Positions 1 through 9,685 of a DNA stretch of 64,000 nt are shown here, piece after piece. Position numbers and translations under genes: made by a program. The notes beneath the pieces were generated by a model. It worked only from the letters and a program-made list of their open reading frames with translations. It did not search any database and was not told the DNA's origin. How positions within the stretch are numbered: the first letter of the stretch is position 1; each line of letters begins with the position of its first letter. Source of the DNA: VRUE01 sp963837735 (GTDB taxonomy: Bacteria; Actinomycetota; Thermoleophilia; Solirubrobacterales; 70-9); the NCBI GenBank assembly GCA_963837735.1, contig CAWIOM010000005.1, forward strand, positions 62,001 to 126,000. Reading direction: 5' to 3'.

Positions 1-3000
1 GCCGGCCTGTACAGGTACATCTCCGAGTGACCCTGGTTGTCGTAGCCGGTCACGTTGCTGCCGGTGAGGAACGCCATGTGCTGTGTCATCCGTGACCTCC
101 ATCCTCGCCACCGCGGTTTCGCGCAGAACGATTCTCCGAGTCGATGCGTGCACGCGACCCCGGAGGGTTCAGGGCCGCCACGAACTGGTTTTTCCCGTTC
201 CGGTAGTCGTAGAGGTTCTCCTGGCCGCCGACGCCGTTGCTCCCGTGGAGCTGCTCCGGCGAGAGGAAGTAGATGTCGCCGTTGTCGGCTGCGACGAAAT
301 TGTCCGAGTACGGGCTGCCGCCCAGGCCGCCCTGGTTCTTGGTGTACTCCTTGAAGGTGATCGGGACGATCCCGCATTTGGTCGTCCAGGATGCGCTGCA
401 GGCGTCGGTGTTGCCGGCGCCCGGTTCGTTGCCTTTTGAGATCAGGACCAGATGGCCGGGCGGGGCTTCTTCTTCGTCCCACATGTAGAGGTCCCTGCTC
501 GTGTCGGTGTCTTCCGGCATCAGGCTCGCCGTCGTCGTGAAGTAGATCTTCTTTCCGTCGGGCGTCATGTCGAGGTACTGGACCGATTTCCCGGGTGCGA
601 GTTCGTAGGTCGTCGAGTGGTCGACCCGCAGGTAGAGTTCGCCGGCCCCGTTGAACGGAGGCGGATCGTTGCCGGCTCCGACCCCCATCAGGATGTGGGT
701 CCCGTCTTCCGACACGGCGAGGTGGAACGTCCGGCGATGTGGTCGTCGTTGTTCTTTCAGGGAGACGATCACAACGGTGTCCGTCGCCGTGTCGTTGTCG
801 TACATGTCGCCCGGTTCGCCGCCGACCGCGAACGGGATGTCCGAAGTGAAGACGAAGTGGTCGAGGTCCGCCGACGCTGCGGTCCTGCCTTTGAAGTGTT
901 CGCCTCCCGGGATGCTGCCGACGTTCGTCGGCCAGCGGTCGATCTGCTTGCCGGTGGTCGTGTCCCACACGTAGGGGGCGTTCGATGACGCCGTGTGTTC
1001 CGTTTCTTCGAACAGCTCGCCATTGCGAAGTAGCCGTCGTTCCAGTCGACCAGGGCCGACATGCTCGGGTTGGTCAGCACGTCCGTGGTTCCACTTGCCG
1101 GGTTCGTGGCGCCGAGGTCGCCGATCGGAAGGTGCCAGGGCGGCCCTCCCGCAACGCGGTGGCGGAGGAGGGCAGGCCGACGTACTTGGTTTTCCAGCCG
1201 ATCGTCGTCCGGGTCGAGACGTAGGTGTCGCCCATGTTGTTCGCCGGTTCGCCGGCGTCCGGGATCAATCCCAAGGAGCCGACGAAGGCGAGCCGCGAGG
1301 GCGAGGTCGCGTTCGCGCTGAAGGGAGCGAGACCGGATAGATGATCGTGATGCCCTGGTCTTCCGGCGTGACCAGCTCGTAGGAGCGGCAGTCGGGCAGG
1401 CTGTTGGAGCCGGTCTGCTGGCGCACCGTCGCGTTCGGGCAGACCGGCGGGTAGAAGTTGAAGGTCTGGTCCTTCGAGATGTTTGTCCCGTAGACGTTCT
1501 CGGTCACGACCCGGAAGTGGTAGACGCCGCCGTTTAGGCCAGTCAGATGGGCTTCGACCGGCACCGGCGATTCGCCCGCGGGGAGGATGCCGTCCGGGAT
1601 CGGGATGCTGGTCCCGTAGGAGATCGTCGGGCCGTATTCGAAGCGGTATTCGCCTTCGACGCCGTGGGGATGGATCACCGCGTGGAGGTCCGCCTCGGTC
1701 GCGGTGACGCCGCTCGTGGTCTGGCTGATCACGATCGGCGCGGTGAAGGTCGTGAAGGTCTTGTCGGGCCCGAGAGTCTTGCCGAAGCTGTTTTCGGCGA
1801 CGACCCGGAAGTGGTAGGTGTGGAGCGGCTGCAGGCCAGAGATGCTCGCCGCAGGGACGCTCGTCGGCCCGGCCGGCGCGGTCAAGTCGCCTTCTGCCGT
1901 TTTATTGCCGTACAGCGCGCTCGAGCCGAATTCGTACCAGTACTTGGTGTCGTACCCGTCGGCTTCGAAAGAGCCGTTGAGGTCGGCCGTCTCGGTTTTG
2001 ATTTCAGTCGCAGCGTCGGTGCTGAGCCCGAAGACCGCCGGTTTGGTTTCGAAGGTCGCGTCGTTCGCTTCGCTAGTCCCTTTGCCGTTGGAGGCGACGA
2101 TCCTGTAGTGGTAGACCTTTTGCGGTTCGAGGAGGTCGGAAAGAACCGCGGAGACCGCGTTGGTGCTGGCGTTGGCGGGGAAGTCCTGCACGGGGGTCGT
2201 GTTTCCGTAGGCCGTCGTCAGGCCCCATTTGAAGTAGACGTGAGTTTCTTCCCCGGTTCCGAGATAGGAGCCATGGAGCTTGGCGCTTTTGCGATCTAGT
2301 TCGTCAGCCGGGTCCGTGTGCAGGCCGGCGACGAAATGCGGCGTAAAGGTCTTGTCGCCGGTGACATTCGTGCCGTTGGCATTCGAGGCTTTGAGCCGGT
2401 AGTGATAGAGGACCTCGCCGTTGACTTTGCCGGTCAGATCGGCTTCGACGTCCTGGTTGCTCGAGTATTCGGGTGCCGGCGTGCAGGCGATTTCCTGCGT
2501 CGTTGGGACGGTGTAGTTGACGCTCGTGGAAAATTCGAATTTGCAGGCCGTGACGTTGCCGCCGCCGGCGAGGTCCACGTGCCCGTGGAGGGTCGCGAAA
2601 CCCGTCGGTTCGCCTGTCGTCACGTCCGGAACGACGACGCCGGGCAGGGCCTTGATCTGGTTGCTGGTCTGGTCGGCGAGGAAGACGATCCCCGAGGCGC
2701 CGTCCACGGCGGCGCCGATCCAGTTGCCGCCGCTGGTCGCAAACTCCTCGACAAGAGTCCCGGTCGGTTCGTATGCGTCGATTTTGTTGGAGTGGACGAT
2801 GTAGACCCGGTGGGTAACCGCGTCGACGGCGATCGCCCTGGTGCTCCCCGAGTCGATCAGGTTTTTGGTCGTGTAGCCGGAGGCGGCCGTGTATCTGTAG
2901 GTAGCCCCGTTCCAGTTGGAGACGTAGATGTCGCCGGTCCCCGGATCGGCCCCGATGTGGCACGGACTGCCCTGCGCCGAGACGCTGAAAGATCCGTTCG

Positions 3001-3568
3001 AGGCGCCCCCGGTCGACGGGTAGGAGATGATGGTCTTGCTGGAGTAGTCGGCCACCCAGACGTTGCCGAGAGCGTCTGTCGCTGTGCCGCAGGGATCGCC
3101 GAAGTTGGAGCGGGCCTCGGTGAACAGGAGGCCCCCGGTGGATTCGAAGGCGAAGAGTCCGTTCGACTCCGAGAGATAGTAGAGCTGGCCGGCCGAGCCC
3201 CCGTTGGTGTTATCGACCGCGATGTCGGGATCGCCGCCCGTGCCGAGAACGGTAACCGGGAAGTTGCCCGTCAGCGGAGTGTATGTCCCGGGGACGGTCG
3301 TGTTGAAGCCGTAGATCTTGAGCGTGCTGCCGTCCAGCGCATAGAGGCGCTTGCTCGCCTGCATGAAGGCGAGCCGGTTCATGCCTCCGAACGAGCTCCC
3401 CGACGTGCCATCGGGACCGAACGAGGTCGTCACGGACGGATGGATATAGGCAGCCGAGGCGCTCGACGGCAGGCCCACGAGGGCCGCTCCCGCGGCGATG
3501 ACGATGGCGACACAGCGGATCGTTCTGCGCAGGCTCACTCGCTCTCTCCTGTCTCGTCTCTCAGCCAC
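1..3568 (-). CDS. Large secreted NHL-repeat / Fn3-like / TolB-like protein (3' end outside window)
   Basis: Probable cell-surface or secreted protein of unknown ligand. The GTG at 3568 (or the in-frame GTG near 3538) is followed by a signal peptide ending near SSASA. About 300 residues of NHL-type beta-propeller follow (for example DIYVSNWNG, GIVFLADQTSNQI). Next come four to five repeats of about 95 residues, each with a core such as ATLHGHVDL, YRFEYGPT and YHFRVVAEN, resembling fibronectin-III-like sandwiches. After SYELVTPEDQG comes a TolB/PD40-like propeller part (FTSDIPFA, VSEDGTHILMG, YLDMTPDGKKIYF) that continues to base 1. The frame changes near 1330, 1100, 1000, 120 and 80, but homology-like text resumes each time, so I read one gene. 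Its start overlaps the stop of the upstream paralogue by a few bases. The domain order is seen; the surface role is inferred. Confidence 0.72.
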
Positions 3569-6052
3569 GCCCGCCCCCGTGCCGGTGGTGGTGCTTTCTG
3601 CGGTGCTTGCGGTGCTTCTTCTTCACGCACCGTCCGTGCTTCTTCACGAAGCCCTTCCTGCAGCGCGGCTTTTCGGGTTCGCGTGCTTCTTCAGGTGGAA
3701 GCGTGGTGAAGCTCTGGTCCGGGCCCGCGGTGATGCCGATCCCGTTGGCCGCGACGGCGCGGAAGTGGTAGACGGTCCCGGGCGCCAGGCCGGTGAGCGC
3801 CGCCGAGGCGGCGTGGATGATGTTGTCCGGGCCGATCGGCGCGCTCTCGGGCGTGCTCGAGCCGTAGGAGGTCGTCGGACCATAATCGAAGTGGTAGGTG
3901 GTGAGACTCAGGCCAGGGTTGACCAGTGCTCCGACGGTCGCCGTGGTCCGCGTAATCGCCGTGGCGGACGGCGCGTCGACGCTCGGGGCCGACGGCGTCG
4001 TGAACGATTCAATCGGACCGGTGACCGTTCCCGCGAAGTTGGTGGCGCGGGCCCGGAAGAAGTAGGTGGTGCCCGGCGCCAGATCCGTCAGATCGGTCGT
4101 GCCCGTGTGATTCGGGCTTTCCGGGTCGATCGGGCCCGCCGACCAGCGTGTGCGCTTCGACCGATTCCGATGTCCCGTATTCGAAGCGATAGACAGTCAG
4201 CCCTTCGCCGGGGTCGATCTGGGCGTTCAGCGTGGCGCTGTCCTGGTCGATCGAGGAGGGGAAGGTTTTTTCGACCGCCGGCAGGTCCGGCGCTTCGGTG
4301 TGGAAGGTCTGGTCCGAGCCGTACGTCGTGCCGTAGCTGTTGTGCGCGACGAGGCGGTAGTGGTAGGGGTAGGACGAGTAAAGACCGGTCAGGTTCACGG
4401 CTACCGTCTGCGCACCGGCAGCGGTGCCGTGGTCGACGTCCGGCGTGTTCTGTCCGTATTCTTCCGTCGGCCCGTATTCGAAGTAGTAGGACGTGTCGAC
4501 GCCGTCGCCGGTGAACGAGCCGTTTAGGGTCGCCGTCATCCGGGCCACATTCGACGCCGCGTCGGTGGTGACGCCGGGCACCGCGGCCAGTGTCGTGAAG
4601 GTCTGATCTGTCGCGGTGCGACTGCCATTGGCGTTGCCGGCGACGAGGCGATAGTGGTACAGCGTCTGAGACTCGAGGGATGCCGGGCGGCAGCTCGGCG
4701 CTGACGTCGGTGGCGACGGTGGTCGTCGCAGGGACGCAGGGGGCGGTGTCGCCGTAGGCGTTCGTGGTCCCGTATTCGAATATGCAGGTCGTGACTTCGC
4801 CGGCGCCGTCGGGGTCGACGTGGCCGTTGAAGTTGACCGAGGTCCCGCGTCGACGTTCGGAGCCGGCGTTGGTCGTTACCTTCGGGACATCGATCAGGTC
4901 GAAGACTTTGATGTTGTTGGCGAACTTGTTCGCGACGTAGACCTGGCGGCTCGCGGTGTTGACGGCGATGCCACCCGGGCCTCCGTTGCCGTTCGAAAGA
5001 TCTTCAATCCCGAAGCTCTCGGTGGCCCGCAGCCGACGAACGGGAGGGAGCGGGCATGCAGGTAGAGGAATCGGCCTGGACGACTTCGCCCGAGCCGTTG
5101 AAGTGGTAGAGATTGACGTTGGCGCCCGAGCGCGAATGAGGAGGTGATCGTGAACAGGTCGTCTATGGGCGGCGTCGTAGGCCAGCGCCGTTTGACCGGA
5201 TCAGAGCTCATGGTACCTGGCCGAGGTCGGTGCCCGTGGGGCTGATCTTCTCCACCGCGCTCTTGCTGCTGTTGATCTGAAAGAGGTTGCCGGCGCTGTC
5301 GACCCCGATGCCGCTCGCCTGGGCGTTTTCGGCTGGCGAAGGAGCTGGGCGACGGTAGGTCCTCGGCGAATTTGAAGAGAGCGGCGACCGCTGAAGACCA
5401 GAGGTTGCCGGACTGGTCGACGGTCAGCGAGCGGCCGAGGTTGAAGCCGCTGAACGGGCCGCCGGGCGCGGTCGGCGCCGTTGATCGCGCCCGGGAACGG
5501 GGTTCCGCCCCAGCCGGTCACCAGGTGCCCGCTCGGGTCAGAACTTCTCGATGTATCTGGGCGTTGCCTGGGTCGGGCATGACGTAGACGGTCGCCTGAC
5601 GAGGGGCCCGCCGATGGGTCGACCGCAATGCCGACCGGCTGGCTCACCCAACCCGCGCCGTTGCCATTGCTCCCCACATTGCAGACGTCCGTGGGCGGGC
5701 CCGGCATTCGTGCAGCGATCGGGGGTGCCGGTTCCTTCGTTGACGTTGCGTCCCCACATGAAGAGGAAGTTGCCCGAGGGAGTCGAACTTGACGATCCGG
5801 TGGTTGCTGGTGTCGGCGACGTAGATGGAGCCGGCCGAGGGTCCGGCGCGAGTTGTCGACCGCGATCTCCGCGAGAGTTGTTGAAGTCGACTGTGACCGG
5901 AGCACCGCGAGATCGTCTGCAGAGGACATGGACGTTCTCGGCGGAGGCCGACGAGGCCGTCAGCGCCAACGCTCCGAGGAACAGATCGCCAGGATGGCCG
6001 ACGAGAGGCACACGAGCGCGCAGGAACGTCGTTCCGCGGACCGTGCAATCAC
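3561..6052 (-). CDS. Secreted NHL-repeat / Fn3-like protein with basic Cys tail
   Basis: Paralogue of the gene just downstream. A GTG near 6052 starts a signal peptide (hydrophobic LFLGALALTASSASA). An NHL propeller follows, with fragments such as GSIYVADTSNHRIVKFDS, WVSQPVGIAVDPSAG and GGTPFPGAINGAD. Several Fn3-like repeats come next (YYFEYGPTEEYGQNTPD, YHYRLVAHNSYGTTYG). The last about 30 residues are a basic tail, CRKGFVKKHGRCVKKKHRK followed by a His/Gly-rich end, with the TGA at 3561-3563. At least eight one-base shifts break the frame (near 5990, 5900, 5840, 5770, 5700, 5590, 5200 and 4590). Segments rejoin in the right order, so it was probably intact in the organism. The tail may bind the cell wall or stay cytoplasmic after a failed sort; this is inference. 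Start position is uncertain. Confidence 0.68.
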
Positions 6053-6161
6053 CTCTCTCACTCGCTCTCTCCTCTGTCCCGTCACCTCTGCCCTAGCCCT
6101 GATCCCGCTCCCTGGGTCCCCTGACGCGGCCGATCGGCCGATCTCTTTCTCTCCCGCCTTT

Positions 6162-6201
6162 GGAACACCGCCACGTCCCTCGATGGAGACAACGGTGTTC
6201 C
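6162..6201. repeat. 9-bp inverted repeat in the leader of the NHL gene
   Basis: GGAACACCG (6162-6170) and CGGTGTTCC (6193-6201) are perfect inverted arms separated by 22 bases. The element lies 110-150 bases upstream of the secreted NHL gene that starts near 6052. It could be a hairpin in its leader or a regulator site; nothing in the sequence decides between these. Confidence 0.35.
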
Positions 6202-6266
6202 TCGGGCCCCGGCAATGAGAACAGATGCGGACCGGATTGTCAAGAGACAGCTCTGTTTACCGCGAG

Positions 6267-6294
6267 TTGCAATGCGCGTATTTGGCTCTAGAAT
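6267..6294 (+). promoter_or_regulatory. Sigma-70-like promoter of tandem TetR gene
   Basis: TTGCAA (6267-6272), a 16-base spacer and TAGAAT (6289-6294) sit in a locally AT-rich stretch. The layout would start transcription near 6301, giving a leader of about 115 bases before the ATG at 6418. The same -35 and spacer recur before the HxlR gene at 19.26 kb. The rest of 6053-6417 holds only the inverted repeat noted separately; I see no gene there. Confidence 0.45.
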
Positions 6295-6417
6295 AGGGAG
6301 TTTACGTGGGTTATCTGAGGTCGGAAAATTGATGCTTAGAGCCGATTGCGTACCACCAAATCGGGGTCGGTAATCGGTACTGAGCTACACCCGGATACCC
6401 GGCTATGGTCCGCCGCG

Positions 6418-7706
6418 ATGACGCGGACGCCGTGGGGGGACGCCACTGAGTTGAGGGACCGGATGCTGCGCCCGGGGCGGGGGATGCCGCGTGACGAGGC
6501 GGACAAGAATCAGCGCGAGAGGCTGTTCGCGGCGATGGTCGCGGTGGTCGCGGAGAAGGGCTACGAGGCGACCACGGTCGCCGACCTCGTCGAGCTCTCC
6601 GGGGTCTCCCGCAGCGCCTTCTACCGGCACTTCGAGGACAAGCAGGAGTGCTTCCTGACGGCCGCCGAAGCGCTGATCGAGCCGACGGTCGAGATCATGG
6701 AGCAGGCCGAGCGCGCGGAGTCCGGGCAGGAGCGCACCGAGCAGGCGCTCGATGCCTTCCTGAAGCTCGTCGCCGCCCAGCCGGGCGCCTCGAAGATGTG
6801 CTTCGTCGAGGTCTACGCCGCCGGCCCCGAGGGGGTCGCCGTGGTCGAGAAGACCCTCGACACATTCGAGACCCTGGCCGCCTCCCTCTTCGAGGACGTC
6901 CCCGGCCGCGAGGAGATGCCGCAGGCAGATGATCCGGGCGATGATCGGCGGCCTGCAGAAGGTCGTCCACAAGCGCCTCTACCGCGACGAACAGGACGTG
7001 CTGCCGGAGCTGACGCCGCAGATCTGGCAGTGGTGGCTCTCCTACCCCCCGCCCCCGGGCCCGCTGCGGGCAACTCGGCGGCGCTCGCAGGAGGCGCGTC
7101 CCTTCGAGGAGCGCCAGGCGGTCGGCAACCCGGCCGAGCGGGTGCTGCGGGCGCTCGCCGCGACGGTCGCCGAGAAGGGCTACCCGGCGACGACGGTGGC
7201 CGAGGTCGTCGACCGCGCCTCGACCTCGCAGCGAACCTTCTACGAGCACTTCGCCAACAAGGAAGAGGCGCTGCTGGCGGCGCTCGACAGCGGCTCGGCG
7301 CAGATGCTCGCCACCGTGCTGCCCGCCTTCCGCCGCGGCCAGAGCTGGGAGGCACTCGGTCCGGGCCGCCTATGAGGCGATGCTCGGCTTCGGCACCGAA
7401 GAGCCCGAGTACACGCAGCTCGGCGCGGTCGAGATGTACGCGGCCGGCAAACGCGCCCTGCAGACCCGCGACACGATCATGGAAGGGCTCGAGGCGCTGC
7501 TCCAGCCGGGGTACGAGGTCGCCCCCGACACCCCGCCGATCGCGGCGGAGGCGATCGGCGGCGCGATCTACGCGCTGCTCTACGACCAGGTCAAGTCGAA
7601 GGGCCCGGAGAGCATGGCCGAGCTGGTCCCGATGGCCACCTACATGACCCTCGCCCCCTTCCTCGGGGCCGAGGAGGCCTTCGCCCTCGCCAACGGCACC
7701 GGCTAG
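6418..7706 (+). CDS. TetR-family regulator with two tandem TetR units
   Basis: DNA-binding transcriptional regulator, about 428 residues, roughly twice a normal TetR protein. The first helix-turn-helix is near residues 40-85 (VSRSAFYRHFEDKQECF), followed by its own ligand-binding-like helices. A second, complete TetR_N motif appears near residue 240 (TSQRTFYEHFANKEEALL), followed by a second C-terminal domain ending FALANGTG. Two frame changes, near 6922 and 7363, are each repaired by removing one G and leave the two halves in one reading frame, with no stop or start between them. The ATG at 6418 is preferred; an in-frame TTG at 6346 exists. The gene converges on the secreted-protein gene and shares the CTAG at 7703-7706 with it. 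The ligand is unknown. Confidence 0.78.
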
Positions 7707-8490
7707 GAGCCCGCGACCTCGCAGGTGCCGCCGAGGACCCGCGTCAGCAGGCGCCCGTCTGCCAGTTCATAGGTTCCCCGCGCCGCCTTGAAGGGAGCCT
7801 TGCGGATGCCCGCGGGGGCCGGGCAGCTCGCGCCGAGCAGGCTCCGCTTGCGGCCCCGGAAGCGATATTGACGCCCGAGGGTGATGTCGAAGCCGGTCAC
7901 GTATCCCCAATCGGCGCCGATCTTCGGCATCTCCACGGAGAGGGTCGAGCCGAACGCGCCGCGACCGCGGCGCTTGAACGGCATCGGCAGCACCTGGGAG
8001 ATCGGCACCGGTCTCGTGCCGTAGACGTGGGCGACGAGCGCGGCGTGCCCGTTCAACCGCGTGTTGAAGGCGAGCATCCGGCCGACCGCCGGGAAGGGCG
8101 CCTGCTCGGGGATGTCGACGTGGCTGGTGAAGTGCCCGGTGCCGACCAGCGCGTCGCCGCAGACCTCCAGCGCCTGCGCGCTGGTGCTCGACTGCAACCG
8201 ATGCCACGGGCAGGTCGGCAGGCCGCGCGTGGTGACGACCCCGTGGCGGTTGATCTCGATCGTCGACCTTCTCCAGGGCCGCCGGGCGCTGGCCGTCGAC
8301 GGGGTTGACGTTGCCGGCGACGTGCAGCGTGATCGGCGCCGTTTCCGAGCGCGGCAGCACCTGCGGGCTGATCCAGCCGCGGAAGGAGACCCGCACGTTG
8401 CCGCCGCTGACGACTCCCGCCTGGGAGATCCCGATCGCCAGCAGGGCGAACAGCGCGACGAGCAGCGAGTAGCCTCCGCATCGATCTCAT
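7703..8490 (-). CDS. Secreted protein of unknown function
   Basis: I do not recognise a named family. The predicted product is about 262 residues. An N-terminal signal-like segment (LLVALFALLAIGISQAG) precedes a soluble domain with VRVSFRGWISPQVLPR, a short Cys-containing centre (LPTCPWHRLQ, ALEVCGDALVG) and a C-terminal half with GRGAFGSTLSVEMPKIG and GASCPAPAG, ending CEVAGS. The four or so cysteines suggest an exported, disulfide-bonded protein. Frame changes near 8471 and 8266 each behave as one extra base. ATG codons at 8490 or 8481 can start it. No promoter-proximal regulator is obvious; it stands between the tandem TetR gene (convergent) and the PadR pair. Confidence 0.6.
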
Positions 8491-8533
8491 CGTACCCACC
8501 GTTACATCACGGTCCAAGCCGGTCGGGCGCCGA

Positions 8534-9094
8534 TCACGCCGGCCGGTAGGTGAGGATCGCGACGCCGTCGCCGACGACCTGCGAGTCGGCGAGCTGCAGC
8601 GGCTTCTTTCCCGAGTCGCCGAAGAGGCGCTTGCCGCTGCCCAGGACGACGGGAAAGACCATCAGCCGCAGCTCGTCGACGAGGTCCTGGTCGAGCAGGG
8701 CGCGGGCCAGGGAGGCGCTGCCGTGGACGACGATGTCGCCGTCGTGGTTGGCCTTCAGCTTCGCGACCTCGGCGCCGAGGTCGTCGGAGATCACGGTCGA
8801 GTTCTCCCACGCCGCCCCGTCCATCGAGGCCGAGACGACGTACTTCGGCATCCCGTTGAACTTGTCGGCGAACTCGCCCTCGCGCTCGGGCCAGGCCTCG
8901 GCGAAGCCCTCATACGTGGTCCGGCCGAGGAGCAGGGCGTCGGCCTCCATCGCCTCGTCGAGCTTGAACCTGTCGCCCTCCTCACCGCGCGAGATCTCGA
9001 ACGTCCAGCCGCCGTGCTCGAAGTCCTCGGCGCCGCCGGGATCCTCGATCACGCCGTCGAGGGAGATGAACTCGGTGACGACTATCCGTCCCAC
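8534..9094 (-). CDS. Dihydrofolate reductase-like (RibD C-terminal domain) protein
   Basis: 186-residue protein of the RibD_C / bacterial dihydrofolate reductase-like superfamily. These are NAD(P)H-dependent cytosolic reductases of often unknown substrate. Visible signatures are the N-terminal strand IVVTEFISLDGVIEDPGG, the helix and strand around ADALLLGRTTYEGFAEAWP, the dinucleotide-region pattern DIVVHGSASLARALL, and VDELRLMVFPVVLGSGKRLF. The length is normal for the stand-alone family. Its GTG start directly abuts the TGA of the upstream PadR gene (zero spacing), so the two are very likely co-translated. It is probably not the folate enzyme FolA; this family is widespread in actinobacteria as accessory reductases under PadR control. 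Confidence 0.85.
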   Translation of the reverse strand: MGRIVVTEFISLDGVIEDPGGAEDFEHGGWTFEISRGEEGDRFKLDEAMEADALLLGRTTYEGFAEAWPEREGEFADKFNGMPKYVVSASMDGAAWENSTVISDDLGAEVAKLKANHDGDIVVHGSASLARALLDQDLVDELRLMVFPVVLGSGKRLFGDSGKKPLQLADSQVVGDGVAILTYRPA

Positions 9095-9616
9095 TCACCG
9101 CTCCTTCCGCAGCTCGTCGATCATCTCGATCATCATCCGATGGTAGGCGAGGCCGGTGAGCAGCGTGCGCTCGGAGGCCTCGTAGCCGCCGACCTCGCGC
9201 ACCGCCGCCAGATACCCGCCGAGCTCCTCGAGCTTCTCCCGGTGCCAGGCGAGGCGCTTCTCCGCGATCCGCTCGGGGTCGGCCCCGGCGAAGACCTTGA
9301 GCATGAATTCGTCGCGCAGCTGCGGCGGCGCGGCGTCCGGCTCTTCGGCCCAGGAGCGCAGGGCCCGCCGGCCCGCGTCGGTGAGCGCGTAGCTCTTGCG
9401 CCGCCGCCCGCCCGACTCCTGCTTGACCGAGAGGAAGCCCCCCTCGGCCAGCCGCGCGGGCTCCTCGTAGGCGGTCGTGTGGGGGACGTTCCAGAAGTTC
9501 TCGATCGATTTCTCCATCGCCTGCTTGATGTCGTAGGAGGTGCCCTCGCCGATCGCGTCGAGCAGCGCCAGCAGCGCGTAGGAGGTGGTCGTCAATTTGA
9601 TCGGCTTGCTTGCCAT
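9095..9616 (-). CDS. PadR-family transcriptional regulator
   Basis: 173 residues, the length of the PadR subgroup with a C-terminal Vir helical domain. The winged helix is at residues 5-85 (TTTSYALLALLDAIGEGTSY, KQAMEKSIENFWNVPHTTAY), with a wing rich in Gly/Arg (ESGGRRRKSYALTDAGR). Residues 100-173 form the dimerisation helices (FMLKVFAG, LAWHREKLEEL). It is the first gene of a two-gene operon with the reductase downstream. It is divergent from the FAD oxidoreductase; the 69-bp gap carries an inverted repeat over both putative -10 boxes, so it probably represses both directions and itself. The inducer is unknown. Confidence 0.88.
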   Translation of the reverse strand: MASKPIKLTTTSYALLALLDAIGEGTSYDIKQAMEKSIENFWNVPHTTAYEEPARLAEGGFLSVKQESGGRRRKSYALTDAGRRALRSWAEEPDAAPPQLRDEFMLKVFAGADPERIAEKRLAWHREKLEELGGYLAAVREVGGYEASERTLLTGLAYHRMMIEMIDELRKER

Positions 9617-9627
9617 GGTTCCAGACG

Positions 9628-9647
9628 TATAGTACGGTGCGAACTAT
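9628..9647. promoter_or_regulatory. Candidate PadR operator with overlapping divergent -10 boxes
   Basis: ATAGT (9629-9633) and ACTAT (9643-9647) form an inverted repeat with a 9-base centre. On the plus strand TATAGT (9628-9633) can serve as the -10 of the FAD gene. On the minus strand TACTAT (9634-9629) can serve as the -10 of padR, 12 bases before its ATG. A protein bound here would block both promoters. Confidence 0.45.
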
Positions 9648-9685
9648 CGGTACGATCGCAAGCGCACTCTAAGCGGGAGGTCCCC

